DNA of 64,000 nucleotides from Asterias rubens (GCF_902459465.1 NC_047073.1:11843036-11907035); one strand, 5' to 3'. Positions 36,238 to 47,165 are shown, counted from the first letter of the stretch. Translations and numbers: made by a program. The notes: generated by a model not told the origin, from the sequence alone.

Positions 36238-37203
36238 ATGGAACTACTAAACGCATCTTCGACCGCATTGGAACTCTACTGCTCTTCGAGTTTGACAACA
36301 GCCTACTGTGTAAGTTTTCTTGTGTTTGACGCCGTGCTATTTCTGGGTATAACAATTGGGAATACTTTAGTGGTGCTGTCCGTTGTACTGTTCTCAAACA
36401 TGCGCTCATCAACGACTAATATTTTTCTGGCGAGCCTGGCCGTTGCAGACTTGTCTGTTGCGTTTCTATGCATCCCAATCGACGTGATGCTAGCCCTGGG
36501 CGTGGTGGGTGATGTCTCCCCTCTAGTCTGTCTGATTGGGAGTCAACTAACCAGCGTGTCGTTTGCGGTGTCCGCGAACCACCTCGTGGTCGTAGCGTAC
36601 GACCGGTTCCTAGCCATCTCCAGACCGCTGCACTACCCCGGCCACATGACCACCACCCGGGTCCGATTCCTCATCTTTGCGTCGTGGTCGGTCGCCATCT
36701 TGCTCAGTCTGGTCCCGTTCTTTGGTTGGAATAGCTTAGGTACCTACGATCTGGGGTACTGCGACCTTCTCTTCATTCACCCCTTTAGCTACCGGTGCAC
36801 AGCGGTCGTCTTTCTAGCATTCGTCCCGTTCACAATGATGGGGTACTTCTACTGGAGGATTTTCAAAGTTGCTCGCGAGCAGCGACGGCGAATTCGGGAA
36901 CAGACCCAAGTCCTCCATCTTAGTAAGCGGAAACTTGGATTGGAACTCAAGGCGGCTAAGACGGTTGGGCTCATCATGGGGATATTCATCTTGGAATACA
37001 CACCCGCCTCACTTGTGTCTTGTGCTGATGTGGTATTCACGGTGGAAGAACTCGCAGTATTCAAGTTATTCTCGTTTCATCTTTTATACAGTAATTCAGC
37101 GGTGAATCCTATGATGTACGCCTTCCGGAGCAAGGAATTCCGTGGGGGGTTCGTCAAACTTTTACGGACGGTCTTCCCGTGTGGCACCAAACGGGACCAG
37201 TAA
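36238..37203 (+). CDS. class A (rhodopsin-family) G-protein-coupled receptor, intronless
   Basis: 321 residues from ATG 36238 (the open frame extends 21 nt upstream but only to a TTG). N5 in NAS is a likely glycosylation site. Seven helices: TM1 about 27-51 (GN at 41-42), TM2 60-84 (LAVAD, D71), TM3 98-125 (C98, then DRF 122-124), TM4 146-164 (W150), TM5 183-208 (P197), TM6 241-265, TM7 275-296 (NPMMY 290-294). C175 in the second outer loop can pair with C98. C315 may be palmitoylated. TM6 has LEYTP where most class A receptors have CWxP, so the toggle Trp is Tyr. The overall look is adenosine- or amine-receptor-like, but no ligand can be assigned. Expanded single-exon receptors of this kind are common in echinoderms. 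Confidence 0.95.
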   Translation: MELLNASSTALELYCSSSLTTAYCVSFLVFDAVLFLGITIGNTLVVLSVVLFSNMRSSTTNIFLASLAVADLSVAFLCIPIDVMLALGVVGDVSPLVCLIGSQLTSVSFAVSANHLVVVAYDRFLAISRPLHYPGHMTTTRVRFLIFASWSVAILLSLVPFFGWNSLGTYDLGYCDLLFIHPFSYRCTAVVFLAFVPFTMMGYFYWRIFKVAREQRRRIREQTQVLHLSKRKLGLELKAAKTVGLIMGIFILEYTPASLVSCADVVFTVEELAVFKLFSFHLLYSNSAVNPMMYAFRSKEFRGGFVKLLRTVFPCGTKRDQ

Positions 37204-37835
37204 CAGTAAATGACGAGCTTAAGATTAGCACTTCTCAGTTTGAAACTTGTATTTCGTGATTTCTTGAAAAAAACAATGACATGATGGAAGTGGCGTTGTA
37301 ACTGTTTCAGCTCATTTCGTCAAAAACTTGAAGTGGTTCGGCCGCGGAATTCTATACGAACAGTCTACCGCATATCGGTTTGGCGACGAAGGTCATAATT
37401 ATAGACCCCTAATAATTTCAATTTCAATTTCAATTTTAATTTCAAATCACTTTATTATCCACGATGGAAAATTAATTTCGGCCTTCATAAAAAATACGAA
37501 AAATTTACAAAACTTACATAAAATGATTGTTTTACCATCAGTGCTCAAGCGAGGATTGATAACGTGATCCAATAACATTTTAATGCATGAATAACATTAA
37601 ATGCATTAAAAAAGCTCTTTGATTTATATATATTATTTATGCATATTATTTTATTTGGTCAAAATATTTTACTTTTTGTAGGCGTTTTCTTTATGAACAT
37701 AATTTTATATGATAGGAGTAACTATAGAATACAGGGCCACATTCGGCGACAGGTTTTTTTATGCAGTTTGATGCGATGTGACGAGAGGGAAATATTATGG
37801 CCAAGTATCCAGCAATACAAGTACTTCCATTAATA

Positions 37836-38520
37836 GAGGGCGGTATTTTCAATGGGGAATAATAATAGACCTTATCGCAAATACCAATGCGCAAGCGCAG
37901 ACTGTTGAATGAGGTGCATTGTGGGATAGATATGGATCAAATTTTGATGCCAGCAAGACCACAATGCACCTAATTCCAAGCTTTACGCGCGCGCCCCGGT
38001 ATTTGCGATAAGGTCTATAGAGGAAACGGTGGGTGGGAAGAAATAGGGGGGGGCGCTGGTGGGGAGTAGTGAGAAGAGATGGGAGTCTGGATGACTGAAT
38101 GCGTGGATGCGAAGTGGGCAGGCAAAGAAGGGAACTTCAATAAATAGAGGGCGGTATTTTCAATGGGCAATAAATAGAGGTAACAATGGGGAGTAGTGAG
38201 AAGAGATGGGATGACTGGATGCGCGGATGCGAAGTGGGTAGGCAAAGAAGGGAACTTCAATAAATAGAGGGCGGTATTTTCAATGGGCAATAAATAGAGG
38301 TAACAATGGGGAGTAGTGAGAAGAGATGGGATGACTGGATGCGTGGATGCGAAGTGGGTAGGCAAAGGAACTTCAATAAATAGAGGGCGGTATTTTCAAT
38401 GGGCAATAAATAGAGGTAGCGGTGGGGAGTAGTGATGAGAAGAGATGGGAGTCTGGATGACTGGATGCGCGGATGCGTGGATGCGAAGTGGGCAGGCAAA
38501 AAAGAGAACTTTAATAATAG
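37836..38520. repeat. 120-bp minisatellite, about 4-5 units, split by a MITE
   Basis: 'tagagggcggtattttcaat' recurs at 37834, 38145, 38265 and 38381. The first unit is interrupted by the element at 37865-38018. Units contain 'ggatgcgcggatgcgaag'. Confidence 0.85.
37865..38018. mobile_element. 154-bp foldback MITE M4, copy 1
   Basis: Perfect terminal inverted repeat of 21 bp starting ATAGACCTTATCGCAAATAC; inner arms 'gaggtgcattgtgg' and 'ccacaatgcacct'. Only about three substitutions separate it from 40085-40238. It sits inside a minisatellite unit, so it arrived after that array formed. Confidence 0.9.
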
Positions 38521-38529
38521 CGGGGGTAG

Positions 38530-38970
38530 GGATGGGGAACATTTGCATAGCAGCAATATATATAAAGTAAATGGAATTCGGGCTTTCTTTCACTTTTTAA
38601 AATAATCCTTGAATGGGAACATTTGCATAGCGGCAATAAATATAAAGTAAATGGAATTCGGGCTTTCTTTCACTTTTTAAAATAATCCTTGAATGGGGAA
38701 AGTTTTCATAGCGGCATTATAAATTAAGTAAATGGAATTCGGGCTTTGTTTCCCATTTTAAAATTAATAATCCTTCAATTGGGAACATTTACATGGCGGC
38801 AATATATATAAAGTAAATGGAATTCGGGCTTTCTTTCCCTTTTTAAAATAATCCTTGAATGGAGAACATTTTGCAAAGCGGCAATAACTATTAAGTAAAT
38901 GGAATTCGGGCTTTCTTTTCCTTTAAAAAATAATCCTTGCATAGGGAACATTTGCATAAAATAATAAGGG
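38530..38970. repeat. 80-84 bp minisatellite, about five units
   Basis: 'gtaaatggaattcgggcttt' occurs at 38567, 38647, 38728, 38813 and 38894. Confidence 0.88.
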
Positions 38971-38987
38971 ACTATATATATATATAG

Positions 38988-39090
38988 AGAGGTAACGGTG
39001 GGGAGTAGTGAGAAGAGATGGGAGTCTGGATGCGCGGATGCGCGGATGCGCGGATGCGCGGATGCGCGGATGCGCGGATGCGAAGTGGGT
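38988..39090. repeat. stray 120-bp-type unit with (GATGCGCG)6
   Basis: 'ggtggggagtagtgagaaga' as in the first minisatellite, then GATGCGCG six times from 39029 to 39076 and a diverged seventh. The long open frames here are repeat artefacts. Confidence 0.88.
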
Positions 39091-39179
39091 AGGCCAGTCC
39101 GTGGCCGACTGGGCATCCACGCAGCCTTGGATGCTATAAAACTTACCTAACAAAATAATAACAATTACATATCTGAGGT

Positions 39180-39388
39180 TAATGGACCGTTCCGGCTTTC
39201 CACTAAGCTCCGCCCACCGCGCACGTGAGCAAGACACGTGTACGAGCACTCCCAATGACATTCTGCACGATTCTGCCGCGCGTGCCAATATACGCGCACG
39301 CATGACCGAGTTTGTCCGACCACAATGCTGTGATTGGTCAAATGGGTGAACGCGCACAGTTTGATTGACAGGCCGGATCGGTCCATTA
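39180..39388. mobile_element. 209-bp G+C-rich element with inverted ends
   Basis: TAATGGACCGTTCCGGC at the left, GCCGGATCGGTCCATTA at the right (17 bp, one mismatch). The interior has CACGTG, 'gattggtc' and many CpG dinucleotides, which could be mistaken for a promoter. Confidence 0.7.
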
Positions 39389-39938
39389 CCCCCAAACAGG
39401 AAAAATATGAAAAATATTATTTATTAAGCTACATTCATCATTAATAGATTCTAAAAATTTGAGGAAATTCCGTCGAGGTTTAAATATTATGAGGATGGGT
39501 TATGTGAAGGATAGTGGGGTCTGTTCTTGCAGTCAGCGTGCCTGTTGACTATACTGTAACGTCGACCGGGGGGTTGCAATGCACACAGTTTAATGACTAA
39601 AGAAAGGTACAATTAACTGGCTATTCTGTCATCGTTTCGGAGCTTTATTAACACTCAACAATTCACTGAAAGTACACGAGAGAGAAGGCCTAAGCCAGAG
39701 AGCACCCTCTCTGGCGAGCAGACTCACAAATCGACCGGCTTGGGCCAAAAGCAGTGCTCCGAAGGGGAGTCGTGCTGGCACCGCCGCTACAATACGCTGT
39801 ATTGTGTAAACGGAAATCGATGAGCCCCAAACGTTTTAGTTGGGACTAGGTGAAGTTTAGCAATAACACAGGACACGGTCAATATTTCCTTCGGATACTT
39901 ATTGGTGTGTACAAATGAACCCCAAACCTTTGAGAATA

Positions 39939-40052
39939 AGGCCGTGTCCGAAACGACGACTTCGGCTACAGATACGTCTAGATCAGCGCGTCTACCACTG
40001 TTGAAGAATAGCAGACGCGCGCGATCTAGCCGTAGCTGTAGCCGAAGTCGCC
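39939..40052. mobile_element. foldback MITE M3, right-truncated copy
   Basis: 'aaggccgtgtccgaaacgac' at the left; 'gtagctgtagccgaagtcgc' at the right but the final 'ggacacggcctt' is missing. Complete copies: 44772-44897, 54988-55122. Confidence 0.8.
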
Positions 40053-40084
40053 CAACAATGGTCTATGTGCGCTGACATCTTGCC

Positions 40085-40238
40085 ATAGACCTTATCGCAA
40101 ATACCAATGCGCCAGCGCAGACTCTTGAATGAGGTGCATTGTGGGATAGATATGGATCAAATTTTGATACCAGCAAGACCACAATGCACCTAATTCCAAG
40201 CTTTACGCGCGCGCCCCGGTATTTGCGATAAGGTCTAT
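40085..40238. mobile_element. 154-bp foldback MITE M4, copy 2
   Basis: Same length and the same 21-bp termini as 37865-38018, about 98 percent identical by eye. Confidence 0.9.
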
Positions 40239-40872
40239 ATTGCCATACGCGCGTGTCACACGATGATAATTTTGCCATATGCGCGTATTGCGCGGTATTG
40301 ATACGCCGCGTCCACAGACGACACACAGAGGGTGGTCGAGCTCAGCGTTCTCCGGGTTCAATTTCTATGCATAAGGTCTATTGCAACGTCATAACCCGAT
40401 TGTTTGCCAACCGAGGTTGGAAAACTATGGAAAGCCACTAATGCAAAACAACAACAGATGGCAATAGTTTCTAACAATGTCACACAACTATTCATAATAG
40501 TGTTGAATATGTTGGAAACAAAGTAAGCAGTCTTTTGTGGTTAGTTATTAAATTGGAAGTTTGCAAACAAAATTTGAATTTTGTCGGAACATTATGTTAA
40601 CACGATTGAATGTTTTTGGTATAACAACCGGCCGTACATGCCAACCAGCGCATTTTGTTTATCAACGATGATAAAGGTCTATACTAAACTTATATTTATC
40701 TTGTACAATCAATCTAATAAAATTATTAATCTCATTACATAATACAATGCAGGACTGCTGGAATTATAAACAGCAGTCTTTGAAAATAGAAAGTTTGATT
40801 TCACTTTGATAAAAGTCGAAAAATAAAACCATCGCCCCACGTCAGCACATTTTGATGAGGCACTGAAAGGGT

Positions 40873-43800
40873 CTAAATCGATGTGAAGACGGCCACCAAC
40901 AAAGCTATCACAAGAGTTGAAACATGCACACTTGCAGTAAACGAACCTTCAACAAAACACAACAATCAGTACTTCAGAGATTGGATTTATAAGCCTCAAT
41001 GCACATTTTCAAAATTGTCTTAGAGATATTTTTTGAGAAAATAAAATTAGCTGTTGCAAGCTGCTTACCTACCAAAAGGACATATAATTATTATGATAAA
41101 AATTCAAAAAATGAGTGAGTTGCCTGACGTTTCGACCCTGGCAGAGTCTTTCTCGAAGGCTAAATTACCCTATGATAATATTGTTGATCAAATTTATTCA
41201 TAACACACAAAAATATCACTTAAATACGGTGAACAAAATGATTTATGAATTTCAAATAGGTACATTATTTGAAATTAGTTCACTCTACCTACCTATGTTG
41301 TTAACTATTTCTGAGTGCACTCCTGACCAATACTTGTGTGGTGGACCCTGCACAATGGTGGCCCTACAGTTGAATGGGTAGTAAAAAGTATGTGTTGAAA
41401 AAGATAACAGTAGATATCAGGGGAATCCAACGGAAATGTCTTGCCGCCACATAAAGAAAAACAATCTCTCTCGACCGTGTACGTACACGATGAGTTATCA
41501 TGCACATAACCCCTCACAGAACCTGTATTAAAAGTATTTAAATGTCAGTGGAAATTCTTCAAATCTTCAGAATCAAATATTGATTAATCTAAATTGATGA
41601 CAATTATCTTTTTAATGTTTTTCTTATTGACTATAACCGACTTATTTAAAAGTAAGCTGGTCTCCAACGTGTTGGGCTTGTTTATATTTGATTTCCAAAC
41701 CGTTTCCGCAGTCAATGGCGCATACTCGCGTCATTGTCACACTGTGGCTTTGTCGCTTTGTCACTTTGTCGCATTGTCACTTTGTCGCATTGTCGCTTGT
41801 CGCGTTGTTGCATTGTTGACTTTGCACAAACTGCCGAAATCAACATGTAAGAACCAACAAGGCAAAAATGCGACAATACGACAGCTCAACCCGACAGTAC
41901 GAGTCAACATTTGCGTTAAAGGCACTGAACACTATTGGTAATATCAAACAAGCCACCACGATCTCAAGTTTCAAGACTCTTCTCAAAACATAACTATTTA
42001 AAACTTCATATGCTTAATTATTCTGTTGTTTTCCTCCGAGCGCTTAGAGACTTTCTTTTGGAGGTATTAGGCGCTATAGAAATACGGTTGTTATTATTAT
42101 TATTATTAACGGGCAATGGAGAGCTGTTGATATAAAATACTGTGAGAAACGGCTCCCTTAATTTCTCACTCAAATATCAAAAGACTTCAGGCCTGAAGCC
42201 TGAAGCACACACTTGTGCAACAAATGTGCTTTTTCTGTCATTATTCTCTTGTAAAGTCGATGACTAATTGAAAACAAATTTTCACAGATTTGTTATTTTA
42301 TGCTTATTTCGGGATACGCTTAGTGAGAATACTGATCTTTGACAATTGCCGAAGGTGTCCATGCCTTTAATGCTTGCGTCTACAAACATTTGTTTTTAGA
42401 TGCAATAAATGCTTACCTGAAAACAATAGGTTCTTTATCATCGGGTCCGGGCGTCCATGTCACCGTCATGTTGGTTATTGCGTGATTGTTGTTATGACCC
42501 AATGCATCCTGTATTGGCAATGAGATCAGAATGAAGTTAAAGGCTAGAGCTGACAAATTTAGTTGCAGACAGTGCTTATGTTTTGTGTGATAAACCATAG
42601 TAGGCTACACACTCTCTTAATGTAAAAGAGTGAATAACACCACTGTTTACATTTCGAGCTGTCCTCCATATGGCTCTTAAAAAAGAGTGGTGGTTATTTC
42701 ACTCTTTTAGAGGGGTTTCCAGTCCAGGACAGAGTGAAAATCACTCAAAAAGATGCAAACTTCAATTTAAAAGAGTGGAAGACCACTCGAAAAAGAGTTG
42801 TCCTTCATATGGCTCTTCAAAGAGTGCTTGTTCACTCTTCACTAAGAGAGCATGAACATCAAGCAATTGAAAATTGTGGCTTAATTTGTTGTGTGAGTCA
42901 GGAGAAACTATTTAAAAAAAACTAGCACGATTTTAAGTATGTTAACACATTGTCCTTGATTTTCGTCGTATTTGCATTTGTATAAAATATTTTTAGGTTT
43001 TCAGATCCCTTTTTCTCGGCTAGAATAAGGCTTCATTTCAGAGGGGAATCCAACATTTAAGTTTGGGGAACAAACGCTAATGTTATATTCTGAGCTAACA
43101 TTACGTAACAAGGTACATTATGATTATAATAGCAAATCGCTGAAATTAATTATCGGTATAATAAAAAACAAATGAGTAACACCCCTACCGCATCTGATGA
43201 ACAGGCAAGGGGTTCAGCCCCCTTCGGAGCTCCGCTGAAAGATCCCACAGGTCGAGTTGTCCAATCAGGGTCACAGGTCAAGACGAATTCGCACTGACGT
43301 CTTGCTTGCAAGAAGAAACCTTTAAAGAATACTCCACTACTGTCATTCACTCGCAAAGTCACTGTCAGATAATGCAACAAGAAAACAAATAATGCTGAAA
43401 CCTGTTCTTTTGTCGCACTTTTGTTGTGGGTTTATTCAAGAGTGACATTTACTCAATAGTAAAAATTACGTCGTAACATAATGTAACACCGTACCGTTTC
43501 GTAGCGTTACGTTGTGTAATACGTTATGTAACGTTGGTTTGCGTTACGTTTGGTTACGTACGTTCCCTTACAATTGATTCGATACGTTACACCATTTTTG
43601 TGTCTATTCGCCAGGTAGATTTTGTTTTTTGGAGAACTGTCTTGCTTTGTATTCTACTACACCGCGGAGTAGATTTTCGGAAATCAGGAGACCTCTCAGT
43701 ATGAAATGAACTGTCCTGCTTTTTAACTTCTACCTGGGCAGAAGGTTATAGACAATCGGCCGGGACAACTACTATTTTAGCTTATAGTGGATCGTTACTA

Positions 43801-44478
43801 ATTCACCACCACCTGGAGTGAGTTCTTAATATAAAGGCAGTGGACACTTTTGGTAATTACTCACAATAGTTATTAGCATAAAACCTTACTTGGTAACAAG
43901 TAATAGGGATATGTTGATGGAATAAAACATTGCGAGAAACGGCTCCCTCTGAAGTGACGTAGTTTTCGAGAAAGAAATAACTTTCCACGAATTTGATTTC
44001 GATACCTCAGATTTAGAATTTGAGTTCTCGAAATCAAGCATCTGAAAGCACACAACTTTGTGTGACAAGGGTGTTTTTTTCTTCCATTATTATCTCGCAA
44101 CTTCGACGACCAATTGATCTAAAATGTTCACATGTTTGTTATTTTGTGCACCAAGAGATACACCAAGAGAGAAAAAATAATGGTCTTTGACAATTACCAA
44201 TAGTGTCCACTGCCTTTAGTTTCGACTAGCTTGCTCCAGTCGTCGTCGGAAGACTGCCTTTTCCTACCTTGTATGGACTCGCCTGTTTTATACGTCGGAC
44301 TGCTAACTTCAATGTTGTACGGTGGTGGACCGGTGGCCGTTGTCGGCTGATGATGGTGTGATTTTGGTTCCATGCTAGTGCATATGTTTGGATGTCTCTC
44401 AACAGGCACATGATCTGGTAGTGCCAATGTTCCACTTGGCGACAACATCACTATCACAAGTACAAGAAGGACTGACAT
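40873..44478 (-). CDS. small secreted Reeler-domain protein A
   Basis: Minus-strand exons in order: 44478-44268 (ATG), 43361-43189, 42508-42417, 41363-41293, 40946-40873 (TAG). All GT-AG, phases 1/0/2/1, total 206 residues. A 3' splice site (ccctccacag) at 44488 shows a further 5' UTR exon upstream. Residues 1-20 are a signal peptide. The Reeler domain starts NICTSMEP (C33), then PPYNIEVSSPTY, KGFFLQARRQ, RPVGSFSGAP, C124, ALGHNNNHAITNMTVTWTPG and RATIVQGPPHKYWSGV. Exon 2 has an insert with two extra cysteines (C94, C100). The last 17 residues (STLVIALLVAVFTSI) are hydrophobic and end the protein, as in a GPI-attachment signal. Reeler proteins of this size are secreted or surface factors, some linked to arthropod immunity; the role here is unknown. 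Parallel to gene B. Confidence 0.85.
41095..41165 (-). ncRNA. hammerhead-like motif remnant
   Basis: The minus strand has GCCT...GACTCT/AGGGTC...GAAACGTC...AGGC: stem I, stem II and the GAAAC-GTC block are recognisable, but the CTGANGA box is not. Probably a decayed retroelement piece. In an intron of Reeler gene A. Confidence 0.3.
41733..41821. repeat. 9-bp degenerate tandem repeat
   Basis: About ten units of 'tttgtcgca' / 'cattgtcac'. Confidence 0.75.
41916..42370. mobile_element. MITE family M1 copy interrupted by LINE tail
   Basis: 'ttaaaggcactgaacactat' starts it; M1 sequence resumes at 42109 ('gggcaatggagagctgttga') and ends 'ggtgtccatgcctttaa'. The insert is 41940-42108. Confidence 0.75.
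41940..42108 (+). mobile_element. CR1/L2-type LINE 3' end inside M1
   Basis: Encodes ISSFKTLLKT before a stop, then 'gcgcttagaga..ttaggcgctatagaaatac' and a (TTA)n tail at 42091-42108. The C-terminal 'xFKxxLKT' tail and microsatellite end are typical of CR1/L2. Confidence 0.7.
42605..42852. repeat. reiterated AAGAGTG / CACTCTT block
   Basis: The heptamer AAGAGTG or its complement occurs about ten times in 250 bp, with 'tcatatggctcttaaaaaag' repeated at 42667 and 42808. Looks like a self-complementary element. In an intron of Reeler gene A. Confidence 0.6.
43832..44218. mobile_element. MITE family M1, complete copy
   Basis: Ends 'taaaggcagtggacactttt' and 'gtgtccactgccttta'. Lies in Reeler A intron 1, about 50 bp from exon 1. 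Confidence 0.85.
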
Positions 44479-44584
44479 GTTCCAACCCTGTGGAGGGAAA
44501 CATAATAAATTCTGTAGCGATAGTAATTTTCTTCTTCTTTCGTTTGATCTCTGGGAACAAGGTGAACAATGAATATAGTGACCT

Positions 44585-44771
44585 TATTCAATCCACTTGA
44601 TGGTATCCTCGTCGAGGTCTCTGAGCCTGATCGTCTGAAGTCAGAACACTCATGAATGATGTGGTTGATGGTTTGTGGTCTGCCACACCGACACAAATGA
44701 AGCTGGTGGCTCCGATGCTGTGTGAAGGAATTACGCGTTATATTACGGTCCCAGCGAGTTCTAAGGCAGAA
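44585..44771 (-). pseudogene. LINE reverse transcriptase C-terminal fragment
   Basis: The minus strand reads LRTRWDRNITRNSF, then LCRCGRPQTINHIIHECSDF, the CxCG..QT..H....C knuckle at the end of many non-LTR polymerases. No upstream polymerase domains are present, and it abuts an M3 element. Confidence 0.65.
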
Positions 44772-44897
44772 TAAGGCCGTGTCCGAAACGGCGACAGCTA
44801 CGGCTAGATCGCGCGCGTCTGACTATCCTTCAACACTGACAGACGCGCTGATCTAGCCGTAGCTGTAGCCGAAGTCGCCAATTCGGACACGGCCTAA
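44772..44897. mobile_element. foldback MITE M3, complete copy
   Basis: TAAGGCCGTGTCCGAAAC at the left is inverted at the right; 126 bp, nearly all base-paired when folded. Confidence 0.85.
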
Positions 44898-45054
44898 GCC
44901 ACAAAGTAAAACGTTTCGTCGCTGCACTAAAGGGAAACGGAAAGATGCACGTTGTTTCTGCCCACAGTTGGCCACCGCCGGCCATGGTTTGTTAATTCCG
45001 AACATATCCATCTGGACAAAATACTAGTATGTATTTCTCCCAAGTTCTTACCCG

Positions 45055-45165
45055 GTTGAGACACCGGACACAAACTCCACGGTCCCGATCAGAGCGTGGG
45101 TTCGAGAGTCGTGACACCCATGATGCGCTTCGTCCTTCGGAAGGACCGATCCGCAGGACTGAACC
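45055..45165 (+). repeat. SINE-like fragment
   Basis: 'gagcgtgggttcgagagtcg' and 'gcttcgtccttcggaaggac'; fragment of the family at 285-610. Confidence 0.45.
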
Positions 45166-45894
45166 TGGAAATGTTTCTGTCCTTTAATGGCAACTGGTGA
45201 GTTAAGGCCATGCATGATGTAAAATCTTTTCTGCATAATTTTATCCCATCATAAAGCTTTTGTTATTGGCGTTAATCAGTTTCAGAGAACTTCATTCTAT
45301 ATATGAGCAAGGACACGCTAATCCAAAACACACACGATGGCACCGTATACGCTTAATAAACAGAGTAAAAAAAGATTGAACTTTAAACATTGTGTTTGGC
45401 GTGTTTCAATAGCAGAACAGACTCTTGTTGCGGTATAGACACAAATTTGTGCTCGGTTAGTCGATGATTTCAGCTTCATGGTCCCAAACAAAAAACTAGA
45501 GTGAACAAGGTTTTGAACTTTAAACATCGTACTTTTTGCGTGTTACAGTCAACATAAAATCAGCGATCACAGACAACTTGAGGTTGCATGATACGTGTAA
45601 TCAGTTGGTGCCTGATTTCAGCTTCATTGGATTCCCCTATACGCGGTCTGGGTCATGACCTATCTCCCCTTTATCAGAAATATTCATTGTTCCATAAGAT
45701 AAATATTGTGAATAATACACCAGTGTGTTAATATGCATACAAAGGTAAAACAGATAAAGCCACAAGCAAGGCCTTCTGAGAAAGACAAAAATGGCGCGGC
45801 GAGATCGTACACTACTGGGAACGAGGTTGACTAGATGCCTCTTTTGAGCGTGAGCGTAGGAGTGGATCGGCCTCAGGCCCACTTTTAAAGAAAC

Positions 45895-46279
45895 ATGTTG
45901 CCTCGGATCGGTCGATTTGGTCTATGAAAAGCGTTTGTAACCGTTTGTTATAAAATGCATATGATTATAGAAAGATATTTTAAAAGTAGAATATCATGAT
46001 CCACACAATTATCACTCGAAATTGCGTGAAGTTTCCTTTTACCTCGTCGATTAACACGGTCGGCCATTTAGGTGAGTCAAATTTGTTGACTCCCATAAAT
46101 GGCCGACCGTGTTAGTTTGCGAAGTAAACGGAAAACCTCCCAATTTCGAGGCAAATTTGTGTGGATTATTGTATTCTACTTTTTAAACTTCTTTCTAACC
46201 ATATGCATTTTATAACAAACGGTTACAAACGCTTTTCAAAGACCAACTCGACCGATCCAAGGCAACGTGTTTCTTTAAA
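45895..46279. mobile_element. MITE family M2, complete copy
   Basis: 'ttaaagaaacatgttgcctc' to 'ggcaacgtgtttctttaa', with the central 'ggccgaccgtgtta' palindrome. Confidence 0.85.
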
Positions 46280-46374
46280 GTGTGCGATATTCTAGCATAA
46301 GTATTTTATTGACTTTTTTTCTTTGTCGTTGTTTTGTTTTGCAAACAATAACTGTTTTGTTCATTGGCCGGTGA

Positions 46375-46750
46375 TTAAAGGCATTGGACACTATTTGTAG
46401 TTACTCAAAACAATTGTTAGCATTAGAAACTTACTTGGTAACGAACACAATGGATAGCAATTGATAGTGAAGAAAATGGCTCCCTCTGAACATGAAGTAA
46501 CGTAGTTTTTGAGAAAGAAGTAATTTGTCACTAGAATATTTGAATTAAATAAGAGACCGCAGCTGAGGTCTCGAATTCAGGGCATCTGAAAACACACAAC
46601 TTGTGGGTGTTCTTCCAATTATTCTCTCGCAACTTTGACTATCAATTGAGTCCAAATGTTCACAGTTTTGTTTTGTTTATGCACATAATGAGCTACACCA
46701 AGTGAGAAGACTGGTTTTGACAAAAAAACACCAAAGGTGTGTCCAGTGCA
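46375..46750. mobile_element. MITE family M1, diverged copy
   Basis: The left half is clear ('ttaaaggcattggacactat'); the right terminus is decayed to 'aaaggtgtgtccagtgca'. Confidence 0.65.
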
Positions 46751-47114
46751 ATGGCCAACAACGGTTGTTGGTTACGACTGTCATAACCCATGGAGTACGT
46801 TTTTGTTATTGGTCATCGGATGGGCGTTTTCGCGTGTTCCGTGGAACCAAGGTCAGTGACGATGCTGTTCAGACCAAATGGACCAAATGGATCGGTTTGG
46901 GCTTGGTTGGGGTAGCCAAAATGCACCACCGGAGTTATGAGCGAGTGGGGCACGCTTGGGGAAAATGGCGTATCAATCACACCTGGGAACGAGGCTGGGT
47001 TTCCCGCAAACTGCGAGCAAAAGCTAATTAAGAAGTACTAAATAGTAAACCTGCGGGGACAAACCATGTATAAGATCTCTTTATAGAGGGAGTGTTGGCT
47101 TCGAAAATAGCTGG

Positions 47115-47165
47115 TGTGGTCTCGATGTTTCGAACAGGATACTCTGCTCGTAATTCAGGAGAAGA
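47115..47165 (-). ncRNA. hammerhead-like motif remnant
   Basis: The minus strand has CTCCTGAATTA, a 7-bp stem (CGAGCAG/CTGTTCG), AAAC, ATC, GAGA. Stem I and stem II match the copy at 28957, but CTGAAGA has become CTGAATTA. Decayed. Confidence 0.35.

Larger units (their letters stand above)
37204..40872. other. intergenic region between the GPCR and Reeler gene A
   Basis: Holds the minisatellites and small elements listed separately at 37836-40238. The remaining single-copy stretches (37204-37830, 39390-39935, 40240-40870) show no gene-like frame. Confidence 0.5.

Noticed and set aside
37865-38018. microRNA precursor
   Set aside because: The hairpin is long and nearly perfect, is present in two copies and has transposon-like ends, so a MITE explains it better. 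The same applies to 14671-14833, 39939-40052 and 54988-55122.
38015-39357. Several long minus-strand frames with repeated ASAHPRIR-like peptides
   Set aside because: They are translations of the minisatellites and the GATGCGCG run.
46702-47031. 109-codon plus-strand frame rich in Arg, Lys and Trp
   Set aside because: Begins inside the end of an M1 element, overlaps no conserved domain, and I recognise no family.
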